Under the pieces are notes generated by a model that searched no databases, was not told the origin of the DNA, and saw nothing but the letters and a program-made list of their open reading frames with translations. A stretch of DNA of 64,000 bases from Craterilacuibacter sinensis (GTDB lineage Bacteria > Pseudomonadota > Gammaproteobacteria > Burkholderiales > Chromobacteriaceae), in the NCBI RefSeq assembly GCF_009831765.1, contig NZ_WSSB01000003.1:1-64000 (forward strand). Reading direction: 5' to 3'. Position 1 is the first letter of the stretch. Each line of letters starts with the position of its first letter. The translations under genes and the position numbers were made by a program. This document shows, piece by piece, positions 54,858-63,773 of the stretch.

Positions 54858-55721
54858 ATGCCTGCACTCGAACGTATTCTGGTCACCACTGATTTTTCTC
54901 CGCTGGGCAACGCGGCGGTGCGCCGCGCTGCCCGTCTTGCCGCGCGCGACGGCGCCAAGCTGCTGCTGGTGCATGCCTTGCCGCGCTTTTCCACTTTGCA
55001 GGCGGTGTTCGGCGCTCACGCTCAGGTCGCGCAGCAGATGCGTGCCGCGGCCGAGGCCCATATTGGTACGCTATTGGCCGAGGCCGATGCGGCCGGCGTC
55101 GTGGATGTGCGTGGCGAGATCGGTGAGGGTGCCGCACACCGTGTGGTTGCCGATGCCATTGAGACTTTCCATCCCGACCTTGTGCTGATCGGTGCCCATG
55201 GCAAGGGGCTGCTGCAGCAGTTTTTCCTGGGCGGCACGGCGGCACGCATTCTTGCCCAGTCGACCTGCCCGGTGCTGGTCGTGCGCGAACTGGTCGAGGC
55301 GGACTATCAGCATGTGGTGGCTGCGGTTGATCTCGGCCCGCGCTCACCGGTGGTACTCGCTGCGGCACACCGGGTTGGCGGGTGCGCGCAACTGACAGCC
55401 GTATATGCGTATACGGCGCCTTTCGAGGCATCGCTGCGTTACAAGGGCTTTCCCGAGGAAGACATCCGCCGCTATGTGGAAAAAGAGGCGCAGGCTGCAC
55501 AACCGCGCATGGATGCACTGCTTGCTGCATCCGGGCTGACTCAGGATGCCCGCATCGTGTATGGGGATATCAATCCGGCCTTGCCCGAAGCTGTGCGCGA
55601 ACTGGGCGCGGAGTTGATCGTCGTCGGCAAGCATGGTGGCCGACGCGTTGAAGAAGCGATCATGGGCAGCGTGCCGCGCTTTTTGGCCTACTACGCGCCG
55701 TGTGATGTGCTGGTGTGCTGA
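54858..55721 (+). CDS. Tandem universal stress protein
   Basis: I start at ATG 54858 (MPALERILVTTDFS), preceded by GGAG; an in-frame ATG four codons upstream is less likely. The 287 residues hold two UspA domains. The first has LVTTDFSPLGNAAVRRAARL and LVLIGAHGKGLLQQFFLGGTAARI, an ATP-binding loop. The second ends ELIVVGKHGGRRVEEAIMGSVPR. Tandem Usp proteins act in stress and low-oxygen survival. Its 3' side is decayed sequence and a repeat element. Confidence 0.9.
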   Translation: MPALERILVTTDFSPLGNAAVRRAARLAARDGAKLLLVHALPRFSTLQAVFGAHAQVAQQMRAAAEAHIGTLLAEADAAGVVDVRGEIGEGAAHRVVADAIETFHPDLVLIGAHGKGLLQQFFLGGTAARILAQSTCPVLVVRELVEADYQHVVAAVDLGPRSPVVLAAAHRVGGCAQLTAVYAYTAPFEASLRYKGFPEEDIRRYVEKEAQAAQPRMDALLAASGLTQDARIVYGDINPALPEAVRELGAELIVVGKHGGRRVEEAIMGSVPRFLAYYAPCDVLVC

Positions 55722-55753
55722 AGGACTCATCCCACATCCATAGAAGGATCTGG

Positions 55754-55950
55754 ATGTCTGCTGCTGATGGCCTCGCTTTGCTGGGCGCAGTCTTGTTGGC
55801 TGCGTTCGGCGGCGAGGCTTTTTTGCGGGCCATTATCGGCGCGGCAGGGGCTTGGCCTGCCCAAGGCGGGGGTTGCGAGTACGCTGCTGTTGGAGGAGGT
55901 GCACAAGCTGTTGCGGTGCGTATTCACGCGCGGAAAATAAGCGCGCTTTT
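55754..55950 (+). pseudogene. Decayed N-terminal fragment of a Ca2+/cation antiporter-like gene
   Basis: From ATG 55754 the frame reads DGLALLGAVLLAAFGGEAFL, then RAIIGAAG, an N-terminal helix like those of CaxA/YrbG-type antiporters. After the GGGG run near 55847, a +1 shift restores LGLPKAGVASTLLLLEE, matching the next conserved stretch in style. The rest is missing, and the 142-bp repeat begins at 55951. It is a frameshifted and truncated remnant; family assignment is tentative. Confidence 0.5.
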
Positions 55951-56092
55951 AGTACCTGTTTATATCTGCAGCGTGTCTGTGATACGGCGTTAAAGACGGC
56001 TTCGAAAATGCGCATGTGCCCTATGTGCATGCTGCTTTCTCCGTCGTTTGCGCCTTGTCTCGCGCGAGCTCGCGAGATGGTGAGCAGGCTCT
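55951..56092 (-). mobile_element. 142-bp MITE-like repeat, copy 2 (inverted)
   Basis: It aligns end to end, without gaps, to the reverse complement of 21055-21196, sharing blocks such as ATCTCGCGAGC, GCGAGACAAGGCG and AACGCCGTATC, but is clearly diverged. Terminal inverted repeats are imperfect. It follows the decayed antiporter fragment directly. Confidence 0.78.
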
Positions 56093-56321
56093 TGCTAACT
56101 ACAGAATGATTCCGTGCAGTGATGCAAGCTCTTGAGTCAGTCATTGCCTGAATGCCTGGCGTGCTATTTGCGCGGCATGGCGCTTATCGGTAATGTCCAT
56201 GGTATTATTTGGTTGTTAAATAAAAGCCTTATGTATAAATTGGCTATGCCATTGTTGCGGCATGTTCTGATTGTCATGCGTTTGATGTTGCCGTCCTTGT
56301 GCCGGCCGGTAGAAAGCCGAT

Positions 56322-59300
56322 ATGAATTTAGGTCGCCTCCAGTGGCGCTCGCTCAAGACACGGGTCACTTTTACGGCTCTCTTTGTACTGATGGCCGGGA
56401 TCTGTTTGCTGACGTTCTACGTCAGCCGGATGCTGCGTGAGGATATGCAGCAGCAGCTGAGCCAGCAGCAGCTGTCGGCAGTCAGCTTTATAGCCAACCA
56501 TGTCAACCATGAGTTGGACGAGCGTATGCAGGTACTGCATGTCGTAGCGGCCAGCGTGCAACCGGCACAACTGGCCGATGACCATGCGATGCAGGCGCTG
56601 CTGGATAAGCAGGCCTTGCTGCTGGCGATGTTTAACGGCGGCGTTCTTGCTTACCGGACTGACGGGGTCGCCATCGCCGAGACGCCGCGTTCAGTCGGGC
56701 GTGTCGGTACCAACCATTTGTATATCGACACGATTGCCGCCGCCTTGCTCGAGGGGCGTGCCACTTTTAGCCGACCCATCATGGGTAAAGCTTTGCGCGC
56801 GCCAGTTTTCGGCATGAGTGTGCCTATTCGTGACGGGCAAGGCCGGGTGGTGGGGGCTTTATCCGGCGTGACCAATCTGGGCAAGCCCAATTTTCTCGAT
56901 CAAATTACTGGCAGCACTTACGGCAAGAGCGGCCATTACGCCATTGTCGATCGCCGGAACCGGCTGGTCGTGACCTCTTCCGACAAGCTGCGCATTATGC
57001 AGCCGTTACCTGCACCCGGTACTCATGCCCTGACGGATCGCCTGTTGCGGCAGAATGCCGGCTCGGCAATTGGCACGAGCCAGCAGGGGGGGGAGGAGCT
57101 GCTTTCCAGCCAGGATATCCCGCTGGCCGGTTGGGTATTGACGGCCTCACTCCCTACTGAAGAGGCATTTGCCCCTATCCAGTCTATGCAGCAGCGCATG
57201 CTGCTGGCCGCTTGCCTGCTGTCCTTGCTGGCCGGTGTGCTGATCTGGTGGCTGCTGCGGCGTCAGCTTTCACCTTTGCAACAGGCCGCCAGTATGTTGA
57301 CGCAACTGGCAGAGCAGCCTCCTGCCGTGTCGGCCTTGCCTATCCAGCGCCATGATGAAATCGGCAGTTTGATTGCCGGTTTTAACCGCTTGCTCGCCAA
57401 GCTGGCCCAGCGTGAACGTGCCTTGCAGGAAAGCCGGAGCATGTTGTCGGAAATTCTGGCCAATGTGGATGCAAGTATTTATCTGAAAGATACAGAAGGG
57501 CGTTATCTCTTTGCCAACCGCCCGGTGCTGACCTTTTTTGGCGCTTCTCTTGAGGAGGTCGTCGGGCAGAGGGATGAGCATTTTTTCGACCCGGATACGG
57601 CTGCCCGCTTGTGCCTGAATGACCGTCAGGTGCTGGATCAGGGTCTGGTGCTGCGCACGGAAGAGAGCAATTTGCAGGTGCAGGGGCGCTGCGCGACCTA
57701 CTGGACCGTCAAGTTGCCGCTACGCAATGCTGCCGGTGAGATTTATGCCTTGTGCGGAATCTCTACCGATATGACCGAAAGCAAGCGCATTGAAAAATAC
57801 GAACAGTTCCGCAGCCAGACCCTTGAACTGCTGGTGAAGGGCGCTTCCTTGCCGGTGTTGCTGCAGGCCATTGTGCAGGGGGTGGAGCAGGTTGACCCGG
57901 CCATGTTGTGCAGTATCCTGCTGCTGGATGAAGACGGTCGCCATCTTGGCCAGAGCGTAGCGCCGAGCCTGCCTGAGTTTTATGTTGCCGCTATTGACGG
58001 CGTCGAGATCGGGGTCGGCGTAGGCTCTTGTGGAACGGCGGCCATCACCGGGCAGCGGGTGATCGTCGAGGATATCCAGCAACATGCTTATTGGGCGCCA
58101 TATAAGGAGTTGGCAGCGCGTGCCGGGCTGGCGGCTTGCTGGTCGCAGCCGATATTGTCATCCGCCGGCAAGGTGCTGGGGACTTTTGCCATCTATGCGC
58201 GCGAAGTGCGCCAGCCTGGCACCAGCGATATCGCGATTATTGAACAGTCTGCCCATCTGGTCAGTATCGCGCTTGAGCGCAAACAGGCGGAGGACAAGCT
58301 GCATCTGGCGGCGAGCGTGTTCACTCATGCGCGTGAGGGCATCATGATTACCAGCCTTGATGGCAGAATCATTGATATCAATGCTGCGTTCAGCCAGATG
58401 AGTGGGTATTCTCGCGCTGAAGTGCTGGGGCAGAACACCCGTCTGTTCAAGTCGGGCCGGCATCCGGATGCGTTTTATAGTGAGCTGTGGCAGCAATTGG
58501 GTATATGCGGCTATTGGTCGGGTGAACTGTGGAACCGCCACAAGAATGCCGAGATCTGTGCCGAGATGGTGACAATCAGCGCCATACGCGATAGCGCAGG
58601 CAGTACGCGGCAATATGTGGCGCTGTTTTCCGATATCTCCGCATTGAAGGCGCATCAAAACCAGCTTGAATACATGGCGCATTATGATGCGCTGACCCGT
58701 CTGCCCAACCGTATCTTGCTGGCGGACAGATTGCAGCAGGCCATGAGGCAGAGCTCCAGAAGCGGGCATGCACTGGCTGTTGTCTATCTGGATCTGGATG
58801 GTTTCAAGGAAGTCAACGACCAGTATGGACATGCAGCGGGCGACCAGTTGCTGCTTGTGCTGGCCGATGGCATGCGAAACGCCCTGCGGGATGGCGATAC
58901 GCTGGCTCGTCTGGGCGGCGATGAGTTTGTCGCGGTGCTGCCGGACCTGTCTGAGCCTGCAGCCTGCAAGCCCATTCTGGCCCGATTGCTGGATGCCGCA
59001 GCGCAGACCGCGATGGTGAATGGTGAGGCCTTGCAGGTTTCGGCCAGTGTGGGGGTCACGTTTTATCCGCAGCAGCAGGAGGCAGTAGATGCCGACCAGC
59101 TCTTGCGTCAGGCCGATCAGGCCATGTATCAGGCCAAACTGGCCGGACGTAACCGCTTCCACCTGTTTGATGCGGAGGAAGATCGCAATATCCGCCACCA
59201 CCATGCCAGTCTGAAGCGTTTGCGCCAGGCGTTGAATGATGGCGAGTTTGTGCTGTATTACCAGCCCAAGGTCAATATGCGTAGCGGTGAAGTGGTGGGG

Positions 59301-60377
59301 GCCGAGGCACTGATACGCTGGCAACATCCAGAGCAAGGCTTGCTGCCACCTGGCGAATTCCTGTCGGCCATCGAGAATGACCCTTTGGCCATTGAACTGG
59401 GGGAGTGGGTGATTGCGACCGCATTGGCCCAGATGCTGGCGTGGCGGGAGGCAGGGCTGGATATACCGGTTAGCGTCAATATCGGAGCATACCAATTGCA
59501 ACAGGCCGGTTTCGCCACGCGCTTGCGGGCGCTATTGGCGGCACAGCCGGCGGTTCGGCCTGGCGATCTGGAACTGGAGGTGCTGGAAACCAGTGCCATG
59601 GAGGATCTGAGCGGGGTATCGCAGCTGATCGCGGCATGCGGCGAGATCGGTGTTGTGTTTGCGCTGGATGATTTTGGTACCGGCTATTCCTCGCTGACGT
59701 ATCTGAAACGCTTGCCGGTTGTCCTGCTTAAGGTGGATCAGAGTTTTGTGCGCGACATGCTGGAAGATGCCGATGATTTGGCCATTCTGGAAGGCGTGAT
59801 CAGTTTGGCCGCGACTTTCCGGCGCCAGCTTATTGCCGAAGGCGTGGAAACCATCGCGCATGGCGAACTGCTGCTGCAATTGGGGTGCGAACTGGCGCAG
59901 GGCTATGGTATTGCGCGCCCTATGCCCGGGCCGGCCTTGCCGGACTGGGCCGCGCTCTGGCGACCCGACCCGGCCTGGCAAGATGTGGCGGTGATTGAGC
60001 GCCATCATTTACCGCTGCTATTTGCCCAAGTGGAACATCAGGCATGGATGGATCATATGGTCCGCTATCTTCGCGGCGGACAAGTGGCTCAGCCCGCGCT
60101 GGATCCAAAGCGTTGTCGCCTGGGCTTATGGCTTGGTGGCGAGGGCTTGCTGCGTTACGGGGCATTGCCGGCCTTGACCCAGGCTGCAGCCTTGCATGAT
60201 CAAGTCCATGCACAGGCTGCGCGTTTGTGCGAGTGGCGGGTATTGGGCCGGCAGGCACAGGCCGATGCCGGCATCGAGGCGCTGCAGGAACTGCATGCCG
60301 GGTTGCAGGATCAGCTAAAAAAGCTGGAGGTAGTGTCGGGGCAGGGTCTTGTTTCACGTGTTGAAGCCCGGGTTTAA
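56322..60377 (+). CDS. c-di-GMP hub: dCache-HAMP-PAS-GAF-PAS-GGDEF-EAL-CZB
   Basis: The protein has 1351 residues. Two membrane helices (about 16-34 and 293-312) bracket a periplasmic double-Cache sensor. Cytoplasmic parts in order: HAMP (313-366), PAS (375-490), GAF (500-660), PAS (670-790), GGDEF near 865 with an intact RDGD inhibitory site five residues upstream, and EAL near 995 (EALIRW, ELEVLET, LDDFGTGYSS, AEGVET). The C-terminal 120 residues resemble a CZB zinc-sensor: QVEHQAWMDHMVRYLRGG, DPKRCRLGLWL and LHDQVHAQ. Both catalytic domains look active, so it may make and break cyclic-di-GMP in response to external ligands and zinc or oxidants. Confidence 0.92.
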   Translation: MNLGRLQWRSLKTRVTFTALFVLMAGICLLTFYVSRMLREDMQQQLSQQQLSAVSFIANHVNHELDERMQVLHVVAASVQPAQLADDHAMQALLDKQALLLAMFNGGVLAYRTDGVAIAETPRSVGRVGTNHLYIDTIAAALLEGRATFSRPIMGKALRAPVFGMSVPIRDGQGRVVGALSGVTNLGKPNFLDQITGSTYGKSGHYAIVDRRNRLVVTSSDKLRIMQPLPAPGTHALTDRLLRQNAGSAIGTSQQGGEELLSSQDIPLAGWVLTASLPTEEAFAPIQSMQQRMLLAACLLSLLAGVLIWWLLRRQLSPLQQAASMLTQLAEQPPAVSALPIQRHDEIGSLIAGFNRLLAKLAQRERALQESRSMLSEILANVDASIYLKDTEGRYLFANRPVLTFFGASLEEVVGQRDEHFFDPDTAARLCLNDRQVLDQGLVLRTEESNLQVQGRCATYWTVKLPLRNAAGEIYALCGISTDMTESKRIEKYEQFRSQTLELLVKGASLPVLLQAIVQGVEQVDPAMLCSILLLDEDGRHLGQSVAPSLPEFYVAAIDGVEIGVGVGSCGTAAITGQRVIVEDIQQHAYWAPYKELAARAGLAACWSQPILSSAGKVLGTFAIYAREVRQPGTSDIAIIEQSAHLVSIALERKQAEDKLHLAASVFTHAREGIMITSLDGRIIDINAAFSQMSGYSRAEVLGQNTRLFKSGRHPDAFYSELWQQLGICGYWSGELWNRHKNAEICAEMVTISAIRDSAGSTRQYVALFSDISALKAHQNQLEYMAHYDALTRLPNRILLADRLQQAMRQSSRSGHALAVVYLDLDGFKEVNDQYGHAAGDQLLLVLADGMRNALRDGDTLARLGGDEFVAVLPDLSEPAACKPILARLLDAAAQTAMVNGEALQVSASVGVTFYPQQQEAVDADQLLRQADQAMYQAKLAGRNRFHLFDAEEDRNIRHHHASLKRLRQALNDGEFVLYYQPKVNMRSGEVVGAEALIRWQHPEQGLLPPGEFLSAIENDPLAIELGEWVIATALAQMLAWREAGLDIPVSVNIGAYQLQQAGFATRLRALLAAQPAVRPGDLELEVLETSAMEDLSGVSQLIAACGEIGVVFALDDFGTGYSSLTYLKRLPVVLLKVDQSFVRDMLEDADDLAILEGVISLAATFRRQLIAEGVETIAHGELLLQLGCELAQGYGIARPMPGPALPDWAALWRPDPAWQDVAVIERHHLPLLFAQVEHQAWMDHMVRYLRGGQVAQPALDPKRCRLGLWLGGEGLLRYGALPALTQAAALHDQVHAQAARLCEWRVLGRQAQADAGIEALQELHAGLQDQLKKLEVVSGQGLVSRVEARV

Positions 60378-60662
60378 GAGCTTGTCGCTTACGTGCGGCA
60401 TGCGAGTATAAGCCGGACGCGCCCGGCGCCTTGCACCCCCGGCTTCACCCGTATTCGTCATCAACCTGTGCCACCTGCCACCACCAGTTGGTGCATACGG
60501 GTCATGCAAGGTGATGGCGAAGCGCTTGGTTCCGGCAGGTGCATCGCTTTCAGACTAGCGGTGGCGATATATTATTGCCGCTGCAGCCCCAGACAAGGGC
60601 AAAACATCGTGCTGGCAGAAAGTGCTGTATCTCACGGATTATCCTTTTCGTAGATGCGGCGC
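60378..60662. other. Gene-free interval
   Basis: I see no gene or clear terminator in these 285 bases between the convergent c-di-GMP gene and the GlsB-type gene. Confidence 0.5.
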
Positions 60663-60929
60663 TTACTTGAATACACCCAGCAGCTTCAGCACAAACAGCA
60701 AGATCACGGCGCCCAGAATGCCGAAGCCCAGGCCGGTCAGTGAAAATGCGCCGGCGCTGTCGGCTGCACCGATGCCCAGCACGCTGCCGAACACCCAGCG
60801 CCCGAGTGCCGAGCCGATAATACCGACCAGGACATTGGCGATAATGCCTTGCTGGGCGTCAGTGCCCATGACCTTGCTGGCCAGCCAGCCGATCAGACCC
60901 CCCACAATCAGGGTGATGATCCATCCCAT
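60663..60929 (-). CDS. GlsB/YeaQ/YmgE-family stress membrane protein
   Basis: ATG 60929 (MGWIITLIVGGLIGWLAS) gives 88 residues with three membrane helices. GGLIGWLASKVM and IIANVLVGIIGSALGRWV are the transglycosylase-associated protein (GlsB) signature. Members are induced by general stress; the exact function is unknown. It is divergent from the deaminase gene. Confidence 0.9.
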   Translation of the reverse strand: MGWIITLIVGGLIGWLASKVMGTDAQQGIIANVLVGIIGSALGRWVFGSVLGIGAADSAGAFSLTGLGFGILGAVILLFVLKLLGVFK

Positions 60930-61068
60930 AAAGTTCTCCTCCTGTACGTACCTGATAAATGATGATGTACCGTGCCAGCATAGACGCATTTCTGGTTTTT
61001 TTTGCACGGCGCGCAGGTGACAGGCTTTACGGTATCATCGCCGCTCGCCCATCTGTCTTTGTGATGTC

Positions 61069-62097
61069 ATGCCCCATTCTGTTGATGAACTGATTGCCCG
61101 TCTGCCCAAGACCGAGCTGCACCTGCATATTGAAGGCACGCTGGAGCCGGAGCTGATGTTTGCCTTGGCGCAGAAAAACGCCGTTGCCCTGCCGTATGCC
61201 AGCGTGGAAGAAGTCCGTGCCGCCTATGATTTTTCCAATCTGCAGTCTTTTCTCGACCTGTATTACGCCGGTGCCGGCGTATTGCTGACTGAGGATGATT
61301 TTTTCGATCTGGCCTGGGCCTATCTTGAGCGCGCACATGGCGACCGTATCGTGCACGCCGAAATCTTCTTCGACCCGCAAACCCATACCGCCCGCGGTGT
61401 TCCCTATGCCACCGTGCATCGCGGCCTGTGCCGTGCGCTTGCTAAAGCACAGCAGCAGTGGGGCATGAGCTCGCGCCTGATCCTGTCTTTCTTGCGCCAT
61501 CTGAGCGAGGACGACGGCTTTGCCGTGCTGGACGAGGCTTTGCCGTTTATTGACGAGATAGACGGCTTCGGCCTGGATTCGAGCGAGCTTGGCCATCCGC
61601 CGGAAAAATTCGCGCGCCTGTTTGCCCGTTGCCGCGAACTGGGCAAGCCGGTAGTGGCGCATGCAGGAGAGGAGGGGCCGCCGGACTATGTGTGGCAGGC
61701 GCTGGAGGGTTTGCAGGTGTGCCGCATCGATCACGGTGTACGTTCGCTGGAAGATGCGGCGCTGGTCGCGCGTCTGGCACAGGCGCGCATGCCGTTGACC
61801 GTTTGCCCCTTGTCCAATCTCAAGCTCAAGGTGGTGGATGATCTTGCCGTGCATCCGCTGAAAAAAATGCTCGATGCCGGTTTGTGCGCGCTGGTGAATT
61901 CGGATGACCCGGCTTATTTCGGCGGCTATCTGGGGGAGAATTTGCTGGCTTGCCGTCAGGCGCTGGACTTGTCGGCGGATGATGTTGTGCAACTGGTCAA
62001 GAACGGGTTTGAGGCCAGCTGGTTGCCATCCGCACAAAAAGCCTGCTGGCTGGCCGAATGCGATGCCGTCCTGGCTGCGTGGGAAAATGAAGCATGA
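61069..62097 (+). CDS. add: Adenine/adenosine deaminase
   Basis: The protein has 342 residues. Zinc ligands His18 and His20 are in TELHLHIEGTL, with VVAHAGEEGPPDYVW (third His and catalytic Glu region), CRIDHGVRS and ALVNSDDPAYFGGYL completing the site. The sequence LGHPPEKFARLF and overall length place it in the ADAL/Aah1-like group of adenine deaminases rather than classical adenosine deaminase. It overlaps the next gene by 4 nt. Confidence 0.9.
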   Translation: MPHSVDELIARLPKTELHLHIEGTLEPELMFALAQKNAVALPYASVEEVRAAYDFSNLQSFLDLYYAGAGVLLTEDDFFDLAWAYLERAHGDRIVHAEIFFDPQTHTARGVPYATVHRGLCRALAKAQQQWGMSSRLILSFLRHLSEDDGFAVLDEALPFIDEIDGFGLDSSELGHPPEKFARLFARCRELGKPVVAHAGEEGPPDYVWQALEGLQVCRIDHGVRSLEDAALVARLAQARMPLTVCPLSNLKLKVVDDLAVHPLKKMLDAGLCALVNSDDPAYFGGYLGENLLACRQALDLSADDVVQLVKNGFEASWLPSAQKACWLAECDAVLAAWENEA

Positions 62098-62453
62098 GCG
62101 TGGTCTCGCCCTGTATTGGCCAGTGCAAGCTGGATGAGAGCGGCCGCTATTGCACCGGCTGCCAGCGCACGCGCGATGAAATCGGTGCCTGGAGTGCGAT
62201 GAGTGATGCCGGCAAGAAGGCAGTGTGGGCGCGCTTGCTGTCGCTTAAGCCAGCCGTGAGGCAAAAGGTGTGCGAGGCGTGCGGTGCCGGCTTTGCTTGT
62301 GGCAGCGGCGCTAAGGACGGGACTTGCTGGTGCAATGACCTGCCCAATGTGCTGCCGCCCACCCCGGGCGTGGCCGATTGTCTGTGTCCGGATTGCCTGA
62401 AACAAAAGCTGGCTGCCGAGTATCAGGCGCGCGGTCTGGATTGCCCGCTTTAA
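62094..62453 (+). CDS. DUF1289 and cysteine-rich CWC fusion protein
   Basis: The start overlaps the deaminase stop (ATGA). Residues 1-50 are a DUF1289 domain (SPCIGQCKLDESGRYCTGCQ, RTRDEIGAWSAMS) with four Cys. Residues about 55-115 resemble the cysteine-rich CWC family (KVCEACGAGFACGSGAKDG, CWCNDLP, CLCPDCLKQKL). Eleven or so cysteines suggest zinc or iron-sulphur binding. The two domains usually occur as separate small proteins, so the fusion is notable. Function is unknown. Confidence 0.82.
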   Translation: MSVVSPCIGQCKLDESGRYCTGCQRTRDEIGAWSAMSDAGKKAVWARLLSLKPAVRQKVCEACGAGFACGSGAKDGTCWCNDLPNVLPPTPGVADCLCPDCLKQKLAAEYQARGLDCPL

Positions 62454-62612
62454 ATGAAACCCATGCCCGCGGTGATCGCTCTCTTTGCCGCGGGTTTGCT
62501 TCCACTTGCCTTGCTCATGGGCGATACATTGCATTTTTCTAAAGTGAATATGATTACATAGTAATTTATTCATTCTGTTCTCCTCTGTACATTCCGGATC
62601 AAGCAAAGACCA

Positions 62613-62634
62613 CGGGCCTTGTTAGTCAGGCCCG
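62613..62634 (+). terminator. Leader hairpin upstream of the racemase
   Basis: CGGGCCT and AGGCCCG form a 7-bp stem with loop TGTTAGTC, followed by GTTTTG. It sits in the leader about 30 nt before the racemase start, so it could be an attenuator rather than a simple terminator. Confidence 0.5.
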
Positions 62635-62664
62635 GTTTTGAGAATCAGGAATCCGGAGGAAATC

Positions 62665-63735
62665 ATGTCCCAAAGTTTGCCTTGTCTCTTTGTTGATCTG
62701 CCGCTGGTGCGTGCCAATGCCGAAGCAATGGTCGAGTTATGCGAGGCGTCGGGCATCCACCCGGTCGGCATCACCAAGCTGGCCTGCGGCTCGCATGAAG
62801 TGGCTGAAGCCTACCTCGATGGCGGCATCCGCACCTTGGGCGACTCGCGTATCCATAATCTGGAAAAGCTGCAGGACTTGCCTGCGCAAAAACTGCTGCT
62901 GCGCATTCCCGCCGCAAGCGATGCCATGGATGTGGTGCGCTACGCCGATATCTCGCTCAACTCCGAAGAACACACGATACGGGCCCTGTCTGCGGCAGCC
63001 GTAGCGCAAGGGCGCGTACACAAAATCATCGTGATGCATGACTTGGGCGACTTGCGCGAGGGCTGTTTCAATGCTGACGACACCGTGGCGCTGGCGCATC
63101 TGGTCAGCGAGTTGCCCGGTCTCGAACTCGAAGGTCTGGGCACCAATCTCGCCTGCTATGGCGGCGTCGAACCCTCTACCGAAAACCAGCAGCAACTGGT
63201 CGATATTGCACACCGTATCGAGCATGAACTGGGCGTGAAGCTGCATGTGGTTTCCGGCGCCAGCTCCGCTGCATTGCCCTTGCTGCTTAGGGGCGGCTTG
63301 CCGGACGGCATCAACCAGCTGCGTCTGGGCGCGTCCTTGCTGATGGGCATCGGTCTGAATGACGACCCGATTCCGGGCACGAGTCAGGACACCATGCGTC
63401 TGGGGGTCGAGATTATCGAGCTCAAGGAAAAACCGTCGGTACCTGTCAATTCGACTGCACTGGATGCTTTTGGCAACAAGCCGGTATTCGAGGATCTGGG
63501 TATCCGCCGGCGCGCCATCTGCGCTATCGGCAAACAGGATGTGAATTTCGACGACCTGATCCCGCTGGATCCTGCGCTACGCATTATTGGCGGCAGCTCT
63601 GACCACCTGATTCTCGATGTGACCGAGACTGCGCAGCCTTATCAGGTCGGCGACACCATCTACTTCGCGCTGAGCTACGGCGGCGCCTTGCAATGCATGA
63701 CTTCCGAGTACGTGCGCAAAGAATACTTGCACTAA
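62665..63735 (+). CDS. PLP-dependent ornithine/alanine racemase-family enzyme
   Basis: ATG 62665 (MSQSLPCLFVDLPLVRAN), preceded by GGAGGAAATC, gives 356 residues. The N-terminal barrel has GITKLACGSHEVAEAYLDGG with the PLP lysine in a TK motif, then RTLGDSRIHNLEKL; ELEGLGTNLACYGGVEPSTE and VSGASSAALPLL follow. This matches the ornithine racemase group of the alanine racemase superfamily. The next gene, an arginine/ornithine-type antiporter, supports ornithine or lysine as substrate. It probably makes D-ornithine or lets D-forms enter catabolism. Confidence 0.88.
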   Translation: MSQSLPCLFVDLPLVRANAEAMVELCEASGIHPVGITKLACGSHEVAEAYLDGGIRTLGDSRIHNLEKLQDLPAQKLLLRIPAASDAMDVVRYADISLNSEEHTIRALSAAAVAQGRVHKIIVMHDLGDLREGCFNADDTVALAHLVSELPGLELEGLGTNLACYGGVEPSTENQQQLVDIAHRIEHELGVKLHVVSGASSAALPLLLRGGLPDGINQLRLGASLLMGIGLNDDPIPGTSQDTMRLGVEIIELKEKPSVPVNSTALDAFGNKPVFEDLGIRRRAICAIGKQDVNFDDLIPLDPALRIIGGSSDHLILDVTETAQPYQVGDTIYFALSYGGALQCMTSEYVRKEYLH

Positions 63736-63773
63736 GCCATATGGGCTTCCGACTCATTGAAATGGAGTAAAAC

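Noticed and set aside
58158-59501. 447-codon minus-strand open frame
   Set aside because: Antisense to the GGDEF-EAL region, whose motifs are unambiguous on the plus strand.
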